Source: Pseudomonas sp. 14P_8.1_Bac3 (GTDB lineage: Bacteria > Pseudomonadota > Gammaproteobacteria > Pseudomonadales > Pseudomonadaceae). Taken from it: a stretch of DNA of 64,000 nucleotides. Numbering within the stretch: the first letter of the stretch is position 1; each line of letters starts with the position of its first letter. A model generated the notes under the pieces. It was not told the origin of the DNA, ran no database searches, and saw nothing but the letters and a program-made list of their open reading frames with translations. The stretch is from the NCBI RefSeq assembly GCF_025466085.1, contig NZ_JANLOD010000059.1, positions 1-64,000 of the forward strand, given 5' to 3'. Positions 32,266 through 40,206 of the stretch are shown here, one piece after another. The position numbers were made by a program, and so were the translations under genes.

Positions 32266-35064
32266 ATGGCATTGAAATCCCCCGCGTTTCGTAAAAAATT
32301 TCCGTTGTTGGTCACTGGCAGTCTGCTGGCCCTGCAACCTCTAGCCACTTCGTTCGTGGTCGCCGCGGAACAGTATGACTGCTCAGTCTCTGCTTCGGGT
32401 GCCTGGGACTGTGCGCCCAAGACGCCGGCGGCTGCATTGCCACCGCGTCCCGTCCATGACGGCAGCGCAGTCACCGCGAATGGCGAGGCCCCGGCGCAAT
32501 CCGGTTCCAGCGAAGACGCTGGCGCCAAGCCTGCGCTGGTTACCGAAGCCAAAGGCCGCGGCCTCAAGTCTCGTAGCGAAGACTACAGTCACCTCGACTG
32601 GGTTCCACGCGACAAGCTCACGGCAGCGCAATTGGCTGAAGCCGGTCCTTACTGCTCTGGTTCCTATATCGAACCGATTCGTCCTGGCATGAATGACAAG
32701 ACGAATAAAAGTGACGCTCCGACCTTCGTTGGCGCCAAGGCCTCCCGCTACAAGCAGGAGGAGCAGATTGCCACGCTGGCGGGTGACGTGGTCCTGCGTC
32801 AGGGCAGCATGCAGGCCGAGGCAGACGAGGCGAACCTTTATCAGGCCGAGAGCCGTGGCGAACTGGACGGCAACGTGCGGATTCGCGATAACGGCGCGCT
32901 GATCGTCGGCGACCACGCCGAAGTGCAGCTCGACACCGGTGAAGCCAAGGTCGACAACGCCGAATACGTCATGCACAAATCGCGTATCCGCGGTAATGCG
33001 CTGTACGCCAAACGTGCCGAGAACGCGATCATCCGCCTCAAGGACGGTACGTACACCACGTGCGAGCCGAACAGCAACGCCTGGCAACTCAAGGGCAACA
33101 ACATCACCTTGAACCCAGCCACCGGTTTCGGTACCGCGACCAACGTGACACTGCGGGTCAAGGACATTCCGGTCCTGTACACGCCATACATCTACTTCCC
33201 GATCGACGACCGTCGCCAGTCCGGCTTCCTGCCGCCGACCATCGGCAGCGGCAGCGATACAGGCTTCCTGCTGGTCACCCCGTACTACTTCAACCTGGCG
33301 CCGAATTACGATGCCACGTTGTACCCGCGCTACATGAGCAAGCGCGGCCTGTTGATGGAAGGCGAGTTCCGCTACCTGACCAAGTCCAGCGAAGGTCAGT
33401 TCGGTGCCGCGTACCTCAACGACGAAAATACCGATCGCAGTCAGCAGACCGACTACCAAAAAACCCGCTACATGTATAACTGGCAGCACAAGGGTGGTCT
33501 CGACTCGCGCATTCTGACCCAGGTCGATTACACCAAGATCAGCGATCCGTATTACTTCCAGGATCTCGAGAGCGATCAGATTGGTATAAAAAGCGGCGAT
33601 TACGTCAATCAGCAGGGTTCCGTCACCTACCGTGGCGACAGCTATACCGCTCGATTGAATGCCCAGGCTTACCAGCTCGCGACCGTGTCCAACATCACGC
33701 CGTACAATCGTTTGCCGCAGATCACCTTCAATGGTCAGCTGCCAACGCATCCTAATGGTCTGAATTTCGACTATGAAACGGAAATTGTGCGCTTTGATCG
33801 TGACCTGGAAAAAGGTCAGTTCTCCGATGAAGACGGCAACCTGTCACCTCGCCTAGACACCAACGTATTCGGTCTTGCGCGTGCCAACGGTGACCGTCTG
33901 AATGTCAAACCGGGGGTCAGCCTGCCGCTGGACTGGACCTATGGTTTCATCAAGCCATCGCTGAAATATCAATACACCCAGTATCAACTGGATCTCGACG
34001 GCGAAGGTAAAGCTGATATCGCTACTCAAGGTGCCGAAGGCGACCGCCTCAACGGTACATTCAGCAGCAACCAGAGCCGCGGCGTTCCGATCGCCAGCAT
34101 CGACAGCGGGTTGTATTTCGACCGCAACACCACCTGGTTCGGTAAAAACTATCGCCAGACCCTGGAGCCTCGCCTGTTCTATCTCTATGTACCCGAGAAA
34201 GATCAAAGCGACATCCCGGTGTTCGACACCGGCGAATACACCTTCAACTACGCGTCGCTGTTCCGCGAAAATCGCTTTTCAGGTTCCGACCGCGTTGGCG
34301 ACGAGAACAAGCTGTCGCTGGGCGTGACCAACCGCTGGATCGAAGAAAACGGTTTCGAGCGTCAACGCATCAGCGTCGGTCAAGCCTTGTACTTCAAGGA
34401 CCGCAAAGTCCAACTGCCGGGCATTGATGCTAGAACCCGTAAAGACTCCCAGTCCGACGTTTCGCCGTACGCGCTGGAATACGAATACCGCTGGAACCGT
34501 GACTGGCGCACGACTGCCGATTACAACTGGGACCCGGACAGCCGCAGCCCTCGCTCGGGCAGCGCGATGTTCCACTACCAGCCTGAAGACAACCCGAACA
34601 AGGTCATCAACGCCGGCTATCGCTATCGTAATGACCAGGTCCGTTACGACCAGAACACCGGTCAATGGTCGGTGGGCGGCGGTGACTACGGCACCCCGGG
34701 CCAGCCTGGCTATGTGAAGGACTACTACAAGATCCAACAGCACGACTTCTCGGTGATCTGGCCGATCGTGCCGCAATGGAACGCCATCAGCCGCTGGCAG
34801 TACGACTACAACCGCAACCGTACCCTGGAAGCCTTCGGTGGTTTCGAGTACGACAGCTGCTGCTGGAAACTGCGCCTGATCAACCGTTACTGGGTTTCCT
34901 ACGACGAATTCAGTCAGGAAGCGCCACAAAACGAAAAAGGCGACCACGGCGTCTTCCTACAAATCGTTCTGAAAGGTCTCGGCGGCCTCACCGGCGCCAA
35001 AGTAGAGAGCTTCCTCGACAAAGGCATCCAAGGTTATCGTGAACGTGAAGACCAAGCTTTCTGA
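32266..35064 (+). CDS. lptD: LPS-assembly outer membrane protein LptD
   Basis: Outer-membrane beta-barrel that inserts lipopolysaccharide with LptE. The 932-residue protein has a signal peptide (MALKSPAFRKKFPLLVTGSL), an unusual Pro/Ala-rich segment after the first Cys pair (YDCSVSASGAWDCAP), an N-terminal OstA-type jellyroll (about 150-310) with GSMQAEADEANLY, and a large barrel. Two Cys near residue 865 (YDSCCWKL) complete the disulfide pattern of LptD. ATG at 32266 fits the signal peptide; the open frame extends farther 5' without homology. Followed by surA, whose product folds this barrel. Confidence 0.96.
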   Translation: MALKSPAFRKKFPLLVTGSLLALQPLATSFVVAAEQYDCSVSASGAWDCAPKTPAAALPPRPVHDGSAVTANGEAPAQSGSSEDAGAKPALVTEAKGRGLKSRSEDYSHLDWVPRDKLTAAQLAEAGPYCSGSYIEPIRPGMNDKTNKSDAPTFVGAKASRYKQEEQIATLAGDVVLRQGSMQAEADEANLYQAESRGELDGNVRIRDNGALIVGDHAEVQLDTGEAKVDNAEYVMHKSRIRGNALYAKRAENAIIRLKDGTYTTCEPNSNAWQLKGNNITLNPATGFGTATNVTLRVKDIPVLYTPYIYFPIDDRRQSGFLPPTIGSGSDTGFLLVTPYYFNLAPNYDATLYPRYMSKRGLLMEGEFRYLTKSSEGQFGAAYLNDENTDRSQQTDYQKTRYMYNWQHKGGLDSRILTQVDYTKISDPYYFQDLESDQIGIKSGDYVNQQGSVTYRGDSYTARLNAQAYQLATVSNITPYNRLPQITFNGQLPTHPNGLNFDYETEIVRFDRDLEKGQFSDEDGNLSPRLDTNVFGLARANGDRLNVKPGVSLPLDWTYGFIKPSLKYQYTQYQLDLDGEGKADIATQGAEGDRLNGTFSSNQSRGVPIASIDSGLYFDRNTTWFGKNYRQTLEPRLFYLYVPEKDQSDIPVFDTGEYTFNYASLFRENRFSGSDRVGDENKLSLGVTNRWIEENGFERQRISVGQALYFKDRKVQLPGIDARTRKDSQSDVSPYALEYEYRWNRDWRTTADYNWDPDSRSPRSGSAMFHYQPEDNPNKVINAGYRYRNDQVRYDQNTGQWSVGGGDYGTPGQPGYVKDYYKIQQHDFSVIWPIVPQWNAISRWQYDYNRNRTLEAFGGFEYDSCCWKLRLINRYWVSYDEFSQEAPQNEKGDHGVFLQIVLKGLGGLTGAKVESFLDKGIQGYREREDQAF

Positions 35065-36361
35065 TTGTCTGCGCCCGCTCGTGCTGGGCGCGCTGTTCCT
35101 GGGTACTGCGGCGAATGCCGCGGTACAGTCCATCGATAAAGTGGTGGCCATTGTCGATAACGATGTGGTCATGCAGAGCCAACTGGACCAGCGTGTTCGT
35201 GAAGTTCAGCAAACGATCGCCAAGCGTGGCTCTGCCGCGCCACCGGCCAGCGTGCTGGATCAGCAGGTGCTTGAGCGCCTGATCGTCGAAAACCTGCAAT
35301 TGCAGATCGGCGAACGCTCCGGCATCCGCATCACCGATGAAGAACTGAACCAGGCGGTCGGCACCATTGCCCAGCGCAATAACATGTCGGTCGAGCAATT
35401 CCGCGCCGCGCTGGCTCACGATGGCCTGTCTTACGACGACGCCCGTGAACAGATCCGTCGCGAAATGATCATCAGCCGTGTGCGTCAACGCCGTGTGGCC
35501 GAGCGCATCCAGGTGTCCGAGCAGGAAGTGAAAAACTTCCTCGCCTCCGACCTGGGCAAAATGCAGCTGTCCGAAGAATTCCGTCTGGCCAATATCCTGA
35601 TTCCTACGCCGGAAAGCGCCAACTCCGACGCGATTCAGAGTGCAGCGAAACAGGCAGACGAGGTTTACCAGCAGCTCAAGCAAGGCGCTGACTTCGGTCA
35701 ACTGGCCATCGCCAAATCCGCCAGCGAAACCGCACTGGAAGGCGGCGACATGGGCTGGCGTAAAGCCGCTCAATTGCCACCTCCGTTCGATCGCATGCTG
35801 AGCACCATGACGGTAGGCGACATTACCCAACCGATGCGCACTCCGGGCGGCTTCATCATTCTGAAGATCCTCGAGAAGCGCGGCGGTGACACCCAGACAC
35901 GTGACGAAGTGCACGTGCGTCATATCCTGGTCAAACCTAGCCCGATCCGTGACGAAGCCAAAACCAAGGCCCTGGCCGAGTCGCTCTATAGCCGGATCGA
36001 AGCAGGCGAAGATTTCGGCGAACTGGCGAAAAGCTTCTCGGAAGACCCGGGTTCCGCCCTCAACGGTGGCGACCTGAACTGGATCGACCCGAATGCACTG
36101 GTGCCTGAATTCCGCGAAGTGATGGCCAAGACCCCGCAAGGTCAGCTGTCCAAGCCATTCCAGACCCAGTACGGCTGGCACGTTCTGGAAGTCCTTGGCC
36201 GTCGCGCCACGGACAGCACCAACCAAGCCCGTGAGCAGCAAGCGATGACCGTACTGCGTAACCGCAAATACGACGAAGAGCTGCAAACCTGGTTGCGTCA
36301 GATCCGTGACGAAGCGTACGTAGAGATCAAACTCCCTGGTGCAGACCAGGCAGCGCAGTGA
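35039..36361 (+). CDS. surA: Periplasmic chaperone/peptidyl-prolyl isomerase SurA
   Basis: Guides outer-membrane proteins such as LptD through the periplasm. The 440-residue protein has a signal peptide (VLGALFLGTAANA), an N-terminal SurA chaperone core (about 27-170), two parvulin PPIase domains (about 175-275 and 285-385) and a C-terminal helix. The start is GTG at 35039 inside the last codons of lptD (a 26-base overlap), giving MNVKTKLSDCLRPL; the GTG two codons later is an alternative. Confidence 0.95.
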   Translation: MNVKTKLSDCLRPLVLGALFLGTAANAAVQSIDKVVAIVDNDVVMQSQLDQRVREVQQTIAKRGSAAPPASVLDQQVLERLIVENLQLQIGERSGIRITDEELNQAVGTIAQRNNMSVEQFRAALAHDGLSYDDAREQIRREMIISRVRQRRVAERIQVSEQEVKNFLASDLGKMQLSEEFRLANILIPTPESANSDAIQSAAKQADEVYQQLKQGADFGQLAIAKSASETALEGGDMGWRKAAQLPPPFDRMLSTMTVGDITQPMRTPGGFIILKILEKRGGDTQTRDEVHVRHILVKPSPIRDEAKTKALAESLYSRIEAGEDFGELAKSFSEDPGSALNGGDLNWIDPNALVPEFREVMAKTPQGQLSKPFQTQYGWHVLEVLGRRATDSTNQAREQQAMTVLRNRKYDEELQTWLRQIRDEAYVEIKLPGADQAAQ

Positions 36362-37347
36362 AACCCAAACGTTTCGCGCTGACACCCGGTGAACCGGCCG
36401 GCATAGGTCCTGACCTGTGCCTGCTGCTCGCCTCGCAAGCCCAGCCACATCCCCTGATTGCCATTACCAGCCGCGACCTGCTCTCTCAGCGGGCCGCGCA
36501 ACTGGGCGTGGTTGTCGATTTGCTGCCGGTCACGCCGGGCAACTGGCCGGATGAACCTGCGCCGGCCGACAGCCTGTATGTCTGGGATACGCCACTGAGC
36601 GCACCAGTGACGCCCGGTCAACTCGACAAAGCCAATGCGGCTTTCGTTTTGGAAACCCTGACCCGCGCCGGCCAGGGCTGCCTGGACGGGCATTTCGCCG
36701 GAATGATCACAGCCCCTGTGCACAAGGGCGTGATCAACGAGTCGGGCATCGCCTTTTCCGGTCACACGGAGTTCCTCGCTGACCTGACGCATACCGCTCA
36801 GGTAGTGATGATGCTGGCGACGCGCGGTTTGCGCGTGGCGCTGGTCACCACTCACCTGCCCCTTCGCGAGATTGCCGATGCCATCACGCCGGAGCGGCTG
36901 GAACGCGTCACGCGGATTCTGCACAGCGACTTGCAACAAAAATTCGGCATCGCCCAGCCACGCATCCTGGTTTGCGGACTCAATCCGCATGCTGGTGAAG
37001 GCGGTCACCTGGGCCATGAAGAAATCGACATCATAGAACCCGCATTGGAGCGCCTGCGCGGTGAAGGCATGGACCTTCGTGGCCCCTTGCCCGCCGACAC
37101 TCTGTTTACCCCCAAATATCTGGAGCACTGCGACGCGGTGCTGGCGATGTACCACGACCAGGGCCTGCCGGTGCTGAAATACAAAGGCTTCGGCGCGGCA
37201 GTCAACGTGACCCTCGGCTTGCCGATCATCCGCACCTCGGTCGACCACGGCACCGCCCTGGATCTGGCCGGCAGCGGCAAAATCGATACCGGCAGCCTGC
37301 AAGTCGCCCTGGAAACCGCCTACCAGATGGCCGAGACCCGTTTATGA
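36358..37347 (+). CDS. pdxA: 4-hydroxythreonine-4-phosphate dehydrogenase
   Basis: NAD-dependent enzyme of pyridoxal 5-phosphate biosynthesis. The 329-residue protein begins MKPKRFALTPGEPAGIGPDL (family motif) and has the metal histidines in TGPVHKGVI-type ITAPVHKGVINESGIAFSGH, VCGLNPHAGEGGHLG and MYHDQGLPVLK. GTG start at 36358 overlaps the surA stop by four bases. In the same operon-like order as E. coli surA-pdxA-rsmA-apaG-apaH. Confidence 0.96.
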   Translation: MKPKRFALTPGEPAGIGPDLCLLLASQAQPHPLIAITSRDLLSQRAAQLGVVVDLLPVTPGNWPDEPAPADSLYVWDTPLSAPVTPGQLDKANAAFVLETLTRAGQGCLDGHFAGMITAPVHKGVINESGIAFSGHTEFLADLTHTAQVVMMLATRGLRVALVTTHLPLREIADAITPERLERVTRILHSDLQQKFGIAQPRILVCGLNPHAGEGGHLGHEEIDIIEPALERLRGEGMDLRGPLPADTLFTPKYLEHCDAVLAMYHDQGLPVLKYKGFGAAVNVTLGLPIIRTSVDHGTALDLAGSGKIDTGSLQVALETAYQMAETRL

Positions 37348-38162
37348 CCGAGCATTACCAACACAAAGCGCGCAAACGCTTTGGCCAGAATTTCTTGCAT
37401 GATGCCGGCGTTATCGACCGCATCCTGCGCTCCATCCATGCCAAACCCGAAGACCGCCTGCTGGAAATCGGCCCGGGCCAGGGCGCGCTGACCCAAGGCC
37501 TGCTGAACAGCGGTGCCCAGCTCGACGTGGTGGAACTGGACAAAGACCTGATCCCGATCCTCAATCAGCAGTTCGCCGGCAAGAGCAACTTCAACCTGCA
37601 TCAGGGCGACGCGCTGAAGTTTGACTTCAACAGCCTGAACGCGGCGCCGAACAGCCTGCGAGTGGTCGGCAACCTGCCGTACAACATCTCTACGCCGCTG
37701 ATTTTTCACCTGCTGAACAACGCCAGCATCATTCGTGACATGCACTTCATGCTGCAAAAGGAAGTGGTCGAACGTCTGGCGGCAGGCCCTGGCGGTGGCG
37801 ACTGGGGTCGTCTGTCGATCATGGTTCAGTACCACTGCCGCGTAGAACATCTGTTCAACGTTGGCCCGGGAGCGTTCAACCCGCCGCCGAAAGTCGATTC
37901 AGCCATCGTTCGCCTGGTGCCGCACGCCGTGCTGCCGCACCCGGCCAAGGATCATCGCTTGCTGGAGCGCGTTGTGCGCGAAGCCTTCAACCAGCGCCGC
38001 AAGACCCTGCGCAACACCCTCAAGTTACTGCTGAGCAACGACGAAATCACGGCCGCCGGTGTCGACGGCAGCCTGCGCCCGGAGCAGCTCGATCTGGCCG
38101 CCTTCGTACGTCTGGCCGACAAACTCAGCGAACAAGTCCTACAGAATCCCGCCGCCGACTGA
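37344..38162 (+). CDS. rsmA: 16S rRNA (adenine1518-N6/adenine1519-N6)-dimethyltransferase
   Basis: KsgA/RsmA dimethylates two adenines in the 3'-terminal helix of 16S rRNA, a late step in small-subunit assembly. The 272-residue protein begins HKARKRFGQNFLHD and has the S-adenosylmethionine motif EIGPGQGALT, catalytic NLPYNISTPL (about residues 112-121) and FNQRRKTLRNTLK near the end. ATGA overlap with pdxA. Its product is adjacent in role to rpsU, another small-subunit item in the window, though not linked. Confidence 0.97.
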   Translation: MTEHYQHKARKRFGQNFLHDAGVIDRILRSIHAKPEDRLLEIGPGQGALTQGLLNSGAQLDVVELDKDLIPILNQQFAGKSNFNLHQGDALKFDFNSLNAAPNSLRVVGNLPYNISTPLIFHLLNNASIIRDMHFMLQKEVVERLAAGPGGGDWGRLSIMVQYHCRVEHLFNVGPGAFNPPPKVDSAIVRLVPHAVLPHPAKDHRLLERVVREAFNQRRKTLRNTLKLLLSNDEITAAGVDGSLRPEQLDLAAFVRLADKLSEQVLQNPAAD

Positions 38163-38179
38163 CAGGCAACAAGCGTTAT

Positions 38180-38218
38180 CGGGTAGGACACCAGCCGCCA
38201 TGTCTGGTTTACTACCCG
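38180..38218 (+). repeat. Inverted repeat between rsmA and apaG
   Basis: CGGGTAG (38180-38186) / CTACCCG (38212-38218), with inner ACCAG / CTGGT. A hairpin without a following T-run, so it is an mRNA structure or processing site, not a clear terminator. Confidence 0.45.
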
Positions 38219-38285
38219 GTACTTGGCCTAGACTGAGTTCCATCAGCTACGCCCCGCGTCCCGCTTCGTTTTTAAGGCCTCTTGC

Positions 38286-38666
38286 ATGTCCGATCCTCGC
38301 TATCAGGTCGACGTCAGCGTCGTCACCCGCTATCTGGCAGAACAATCGCAACCCGAGCAAAACCGCTTCGCTTTCGCCTACACCATCACCGTGCACAACA
38401 ATGGCGAACTACCGGCCAAGTTGCTGTCACGGCACTGGGTCATCACCGATGGCGACGGGCATGTCGAAGAAGTGCGCGGCGCCGGCGTCGTGGGTCTCCA
38501 GCCGCTGATCCAGGCCGGCGACAACCACACCTACAGCAGCGGCACAGTGATGACGACCAAGGTCGGCACCATGCAAGGCACGTATCAAATGATTGCCGAC
38601 GACGGTAAACATTTTGACGCCATCATCGCCCCGTTCCGCCTGGCAGTGCCCGGAGCCCTGCACTGA
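38286..38666 (+). CDS. apaG: ApaG (Co2+/Mg2+ efflux-associated) protein
   Basis: A small DUF525 protein of unclear biochemical role, linked to magnesium/cobalt homeostasis. The 126 residues contain one fibronectin III-like beta-sandwich with FAYTITVHNNGELPAKLLSRHWVITDGDGHV (conserved HWVITD) and the GAGVVGLQPLI signature. The stop TGA overlaps the apaH ATG by one base (ATGGCG at 38666). Part of rsmA-apaG-apaH. Confidence 0.93.
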   Translation: MSDPRYQVDVSVVTRYLAEQSQPEQNRFAFAYTITVHNNGELPAKLLSRHWVITDGDGHVEEVRGAGVVGLQPLIQAGDNHTYSSGTVMTTKVGTMQGTYQMIADDGKHFDAIIAPFRLAVPGALH

Positions 38667-39547
38667 TGGCGACGTATGCCGTCGGCGACCTGCAAGGTTG
38701 CCTGGAACCGCTGAAATGCCTGCTCAAGCAAGTCGCCTTCGACCCTGCCCGGGACACATTGTGGCTGGTGGGAGATCTGGTCAACCGCGGCCCGCAGTCA
38801 CTGGAAACCTTGCGTTTCCTCTATGGCTTGCGCGACTCACTGGTGTGCGTGCTCGGCAACCACGACCTGCACTTGTTGGCCGCCGGGCACAACATTGAAC
38901 GCTTGAAGAAAACCGATACCCTGAGCGAGATCCTCGCAGCGCCGGATCGCGCGGAACTGCTGGAATGGGTGCGCCAGCAAAAGCTCATGCACTACGACGA
39001 ACAGCGCAACATCGCTCTGGTCCATGCCGGCATACCGCCCCAATGGTCACTGCGCAAGGCGATGAAGTGCGCCGCTGAAGTCGAAGAAGCCCTGCGCGAC
39101 GACAACCGTTTCGCTCCCTATCTCGACGGCATGTACGGCAACGCACCCTTGAAATGGGACAGTGACCTCAAAGGCGTGACCCGCTTGCGAGTGATCACCA
39201 ACTACTTCACCCGCATGCGTTTCTGCACCCGCGAAGGCAAGCTGGACCTCAAGGGCAAGGAAGGCGCCGACACGGCGCCGCCGGGCTATGCGCCTTGGTT
39301 CAGCTATAAAGAGCGCAAAACCAAGGGCGTGAAGGTCATCTTCGGTCATTGGGCAGCGCTGGAGGGTCAATGTAACGAGCCGGGGATTTTCGCCCTCGAC
39401 ACCGGTTGCGTATGGGGCGGATCGATGACCCTGATGAACGTCGACACCCTTGAACGCCTTCAATGCAAATGCGACGAGCATGGCCACACCCTGCCGCCAG
39501 TCGCCCTCTCCCATTCCGAACAAACGTCAGCCAGCGCCCGGCGCTAG
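38666..39547 (+). CDS. apaH: Symmetrical bis(5'-nucleosyl)-tetraphosphatase
   Basis: Cleaves diadenosine tetraphosphate (Ap4A) to two ADP and removes NpnN caps from RNA. The 293-residue metallophosphatase has all signature motifs: GDLQGCL (residues 7-13), GDLVNRG (about 36-42), GNHD (about 65-68) and late histidines in VHAGIPP and FGHWA. Start is coupled to the apaG stop. The short C-terminal tail past residue 270 is poorly conserved. Confidence 0.95.
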   Translation: MATYAVGDLQGCLEPLKCLLKQVAFDPARDTLWLVGDLVNRGPQSLETLRFLYGLRDSLVCVLGNHDLHLLAAGHNIERLKKTDTLSEILAAPDRAELLEWVRQQKLMHYDEQRNIALVHAGIPPQWSLRKAMKCAAEVEEALRDDNRFAPYLDGMYGNAPLKWDSDLKGVTRLRVITNYFTRMRFCTREGKLDLKGKEGADTAPPGYAPWFSYKERKTKGVKVIFGHWAALEGQCNEPGIFALDTGCVWGGSMTLMNVDTLERLQCKCDEHGHTLPPVALSHSEQTSASARR

Positions 39548-39580
39548 ACTGCGCTTTCAGCCGAGCCAAAGGAGCCCGCC

Positions 39581-39910
39581 ATGAGCGAATTCAAACGCAT
39601 CCCCCCAGAACAGGCGCAAACCCTGCGCGAACACGGCGCCGTGGTGGTCGATGTCCGAGACCCGGCAACCTTCGCCGCCCTGCACATCAGCGGCTCGAAG
39701 CATCTGGATAACCATTCACTGCACGCGTTCATCCAGGGCGCTGACCTGGATGCACCGACGGTGGTGGTCTGCTATCACGGCAATTCCAGTCAGGGTGCAG
39801 CAGCCTACCTGGTCAGCCAGGGCTTCTCCGACGTGTACAGCATGGATGGCGGTTTTGAGTTGTGGCGTACGACTTATCCTTCGGAAACCGCGCAAGGCAC
39901 CTCCGAATAA
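39581..39910 (+). CDS. glpE: Thiosulfate sulfurtransferase (rhodanese) GlpE
   Basis: Moves sulfane sulfur from thiosulfate to cyanide or thiols. The 109-residue single-domain rhodanese has the active-site Cys loop VVCYHGNSSQGAA (about residues 62-75) and the CDC25-like DVRDPATFAALHISGS. GGAG precedes the ATG by seven bases. It follows apaH by 33 bases. The substrate range is broad. Confidence 0.92.
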   Translation: MSEFKRIPPEQAQTLREHGAVVVDVRDPATFAALHISGSKHLDNHSLHAFIQGADLDAPTVVVCYHGNSSQGAAAYLVSQGFSDVYSMDGGFELWRTTYPSETAQGTSE

Positions 39911-40206
39911 TTTTTTTGCAACGCGCAAGCCCCGGCTCCCGCGGGCTAGCGCGGTGGCAGACGAACGGTCGGCCACAACTAATTACGTATCTCGCCTTTA
40001 CCTCCCGAATAAGCAACTATCCTTAAGCGCAGGCCATCCAAAACAGGGGAGAGCCGGTACACCGGCGCGCGGATCATCGGGAGTAGCTTTCGAAGCCGTC
40101 GGCTTCGAAAGAGTTCTGGGGGGTAAACAGCGACTGCCTGTTCGGTTGCTGCCAGCATCGACTGAATGATCCGGCGTCGGCTCCACGTATCGAGCGAGGT
40201 GACGTC
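39911..40206 (+). promoter_or_regulatory. glpE-prkA intergenic with long structured leader
   Basis: 296 bases without a gene. It contains an RpoS-like -10 at 40017-40026, then a leader of about 170 bases before prkA that can pair extensively: hairpin GCCGGT/ACCGGC (40053-40066), palindrome CTTTCGAAGCC/GGCTTCGAAAG (40087-40111), AACAG/CTGTT, and a long-range pair CGGATCAT (40070-40077)/ATGATCCG (40166-40173). Several GGA and GGG triplets are single stranded in this model and might bind Rsm proteins. Confidence 0.5.
40017..40026 (+). promoter_or_regulatory. RpoS-type -10 of the prkA operon
   Basis: CTATCCTTAA matches the RpoS extended consensus CTATACTTAA at nine of ten positions and lies about 180 bases before prkA. 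In E. coli the orthologous yeaG/yeaH pair is RpoS-dependent, which fits. Confidence 0.5.

Noticed and set aside
40087..40111. Intrinsic terminator for glpE
   Set aside because: The perfect palindrome has no T-run and lies after the RpoS-like -10, so it belongs to the prkA leader.
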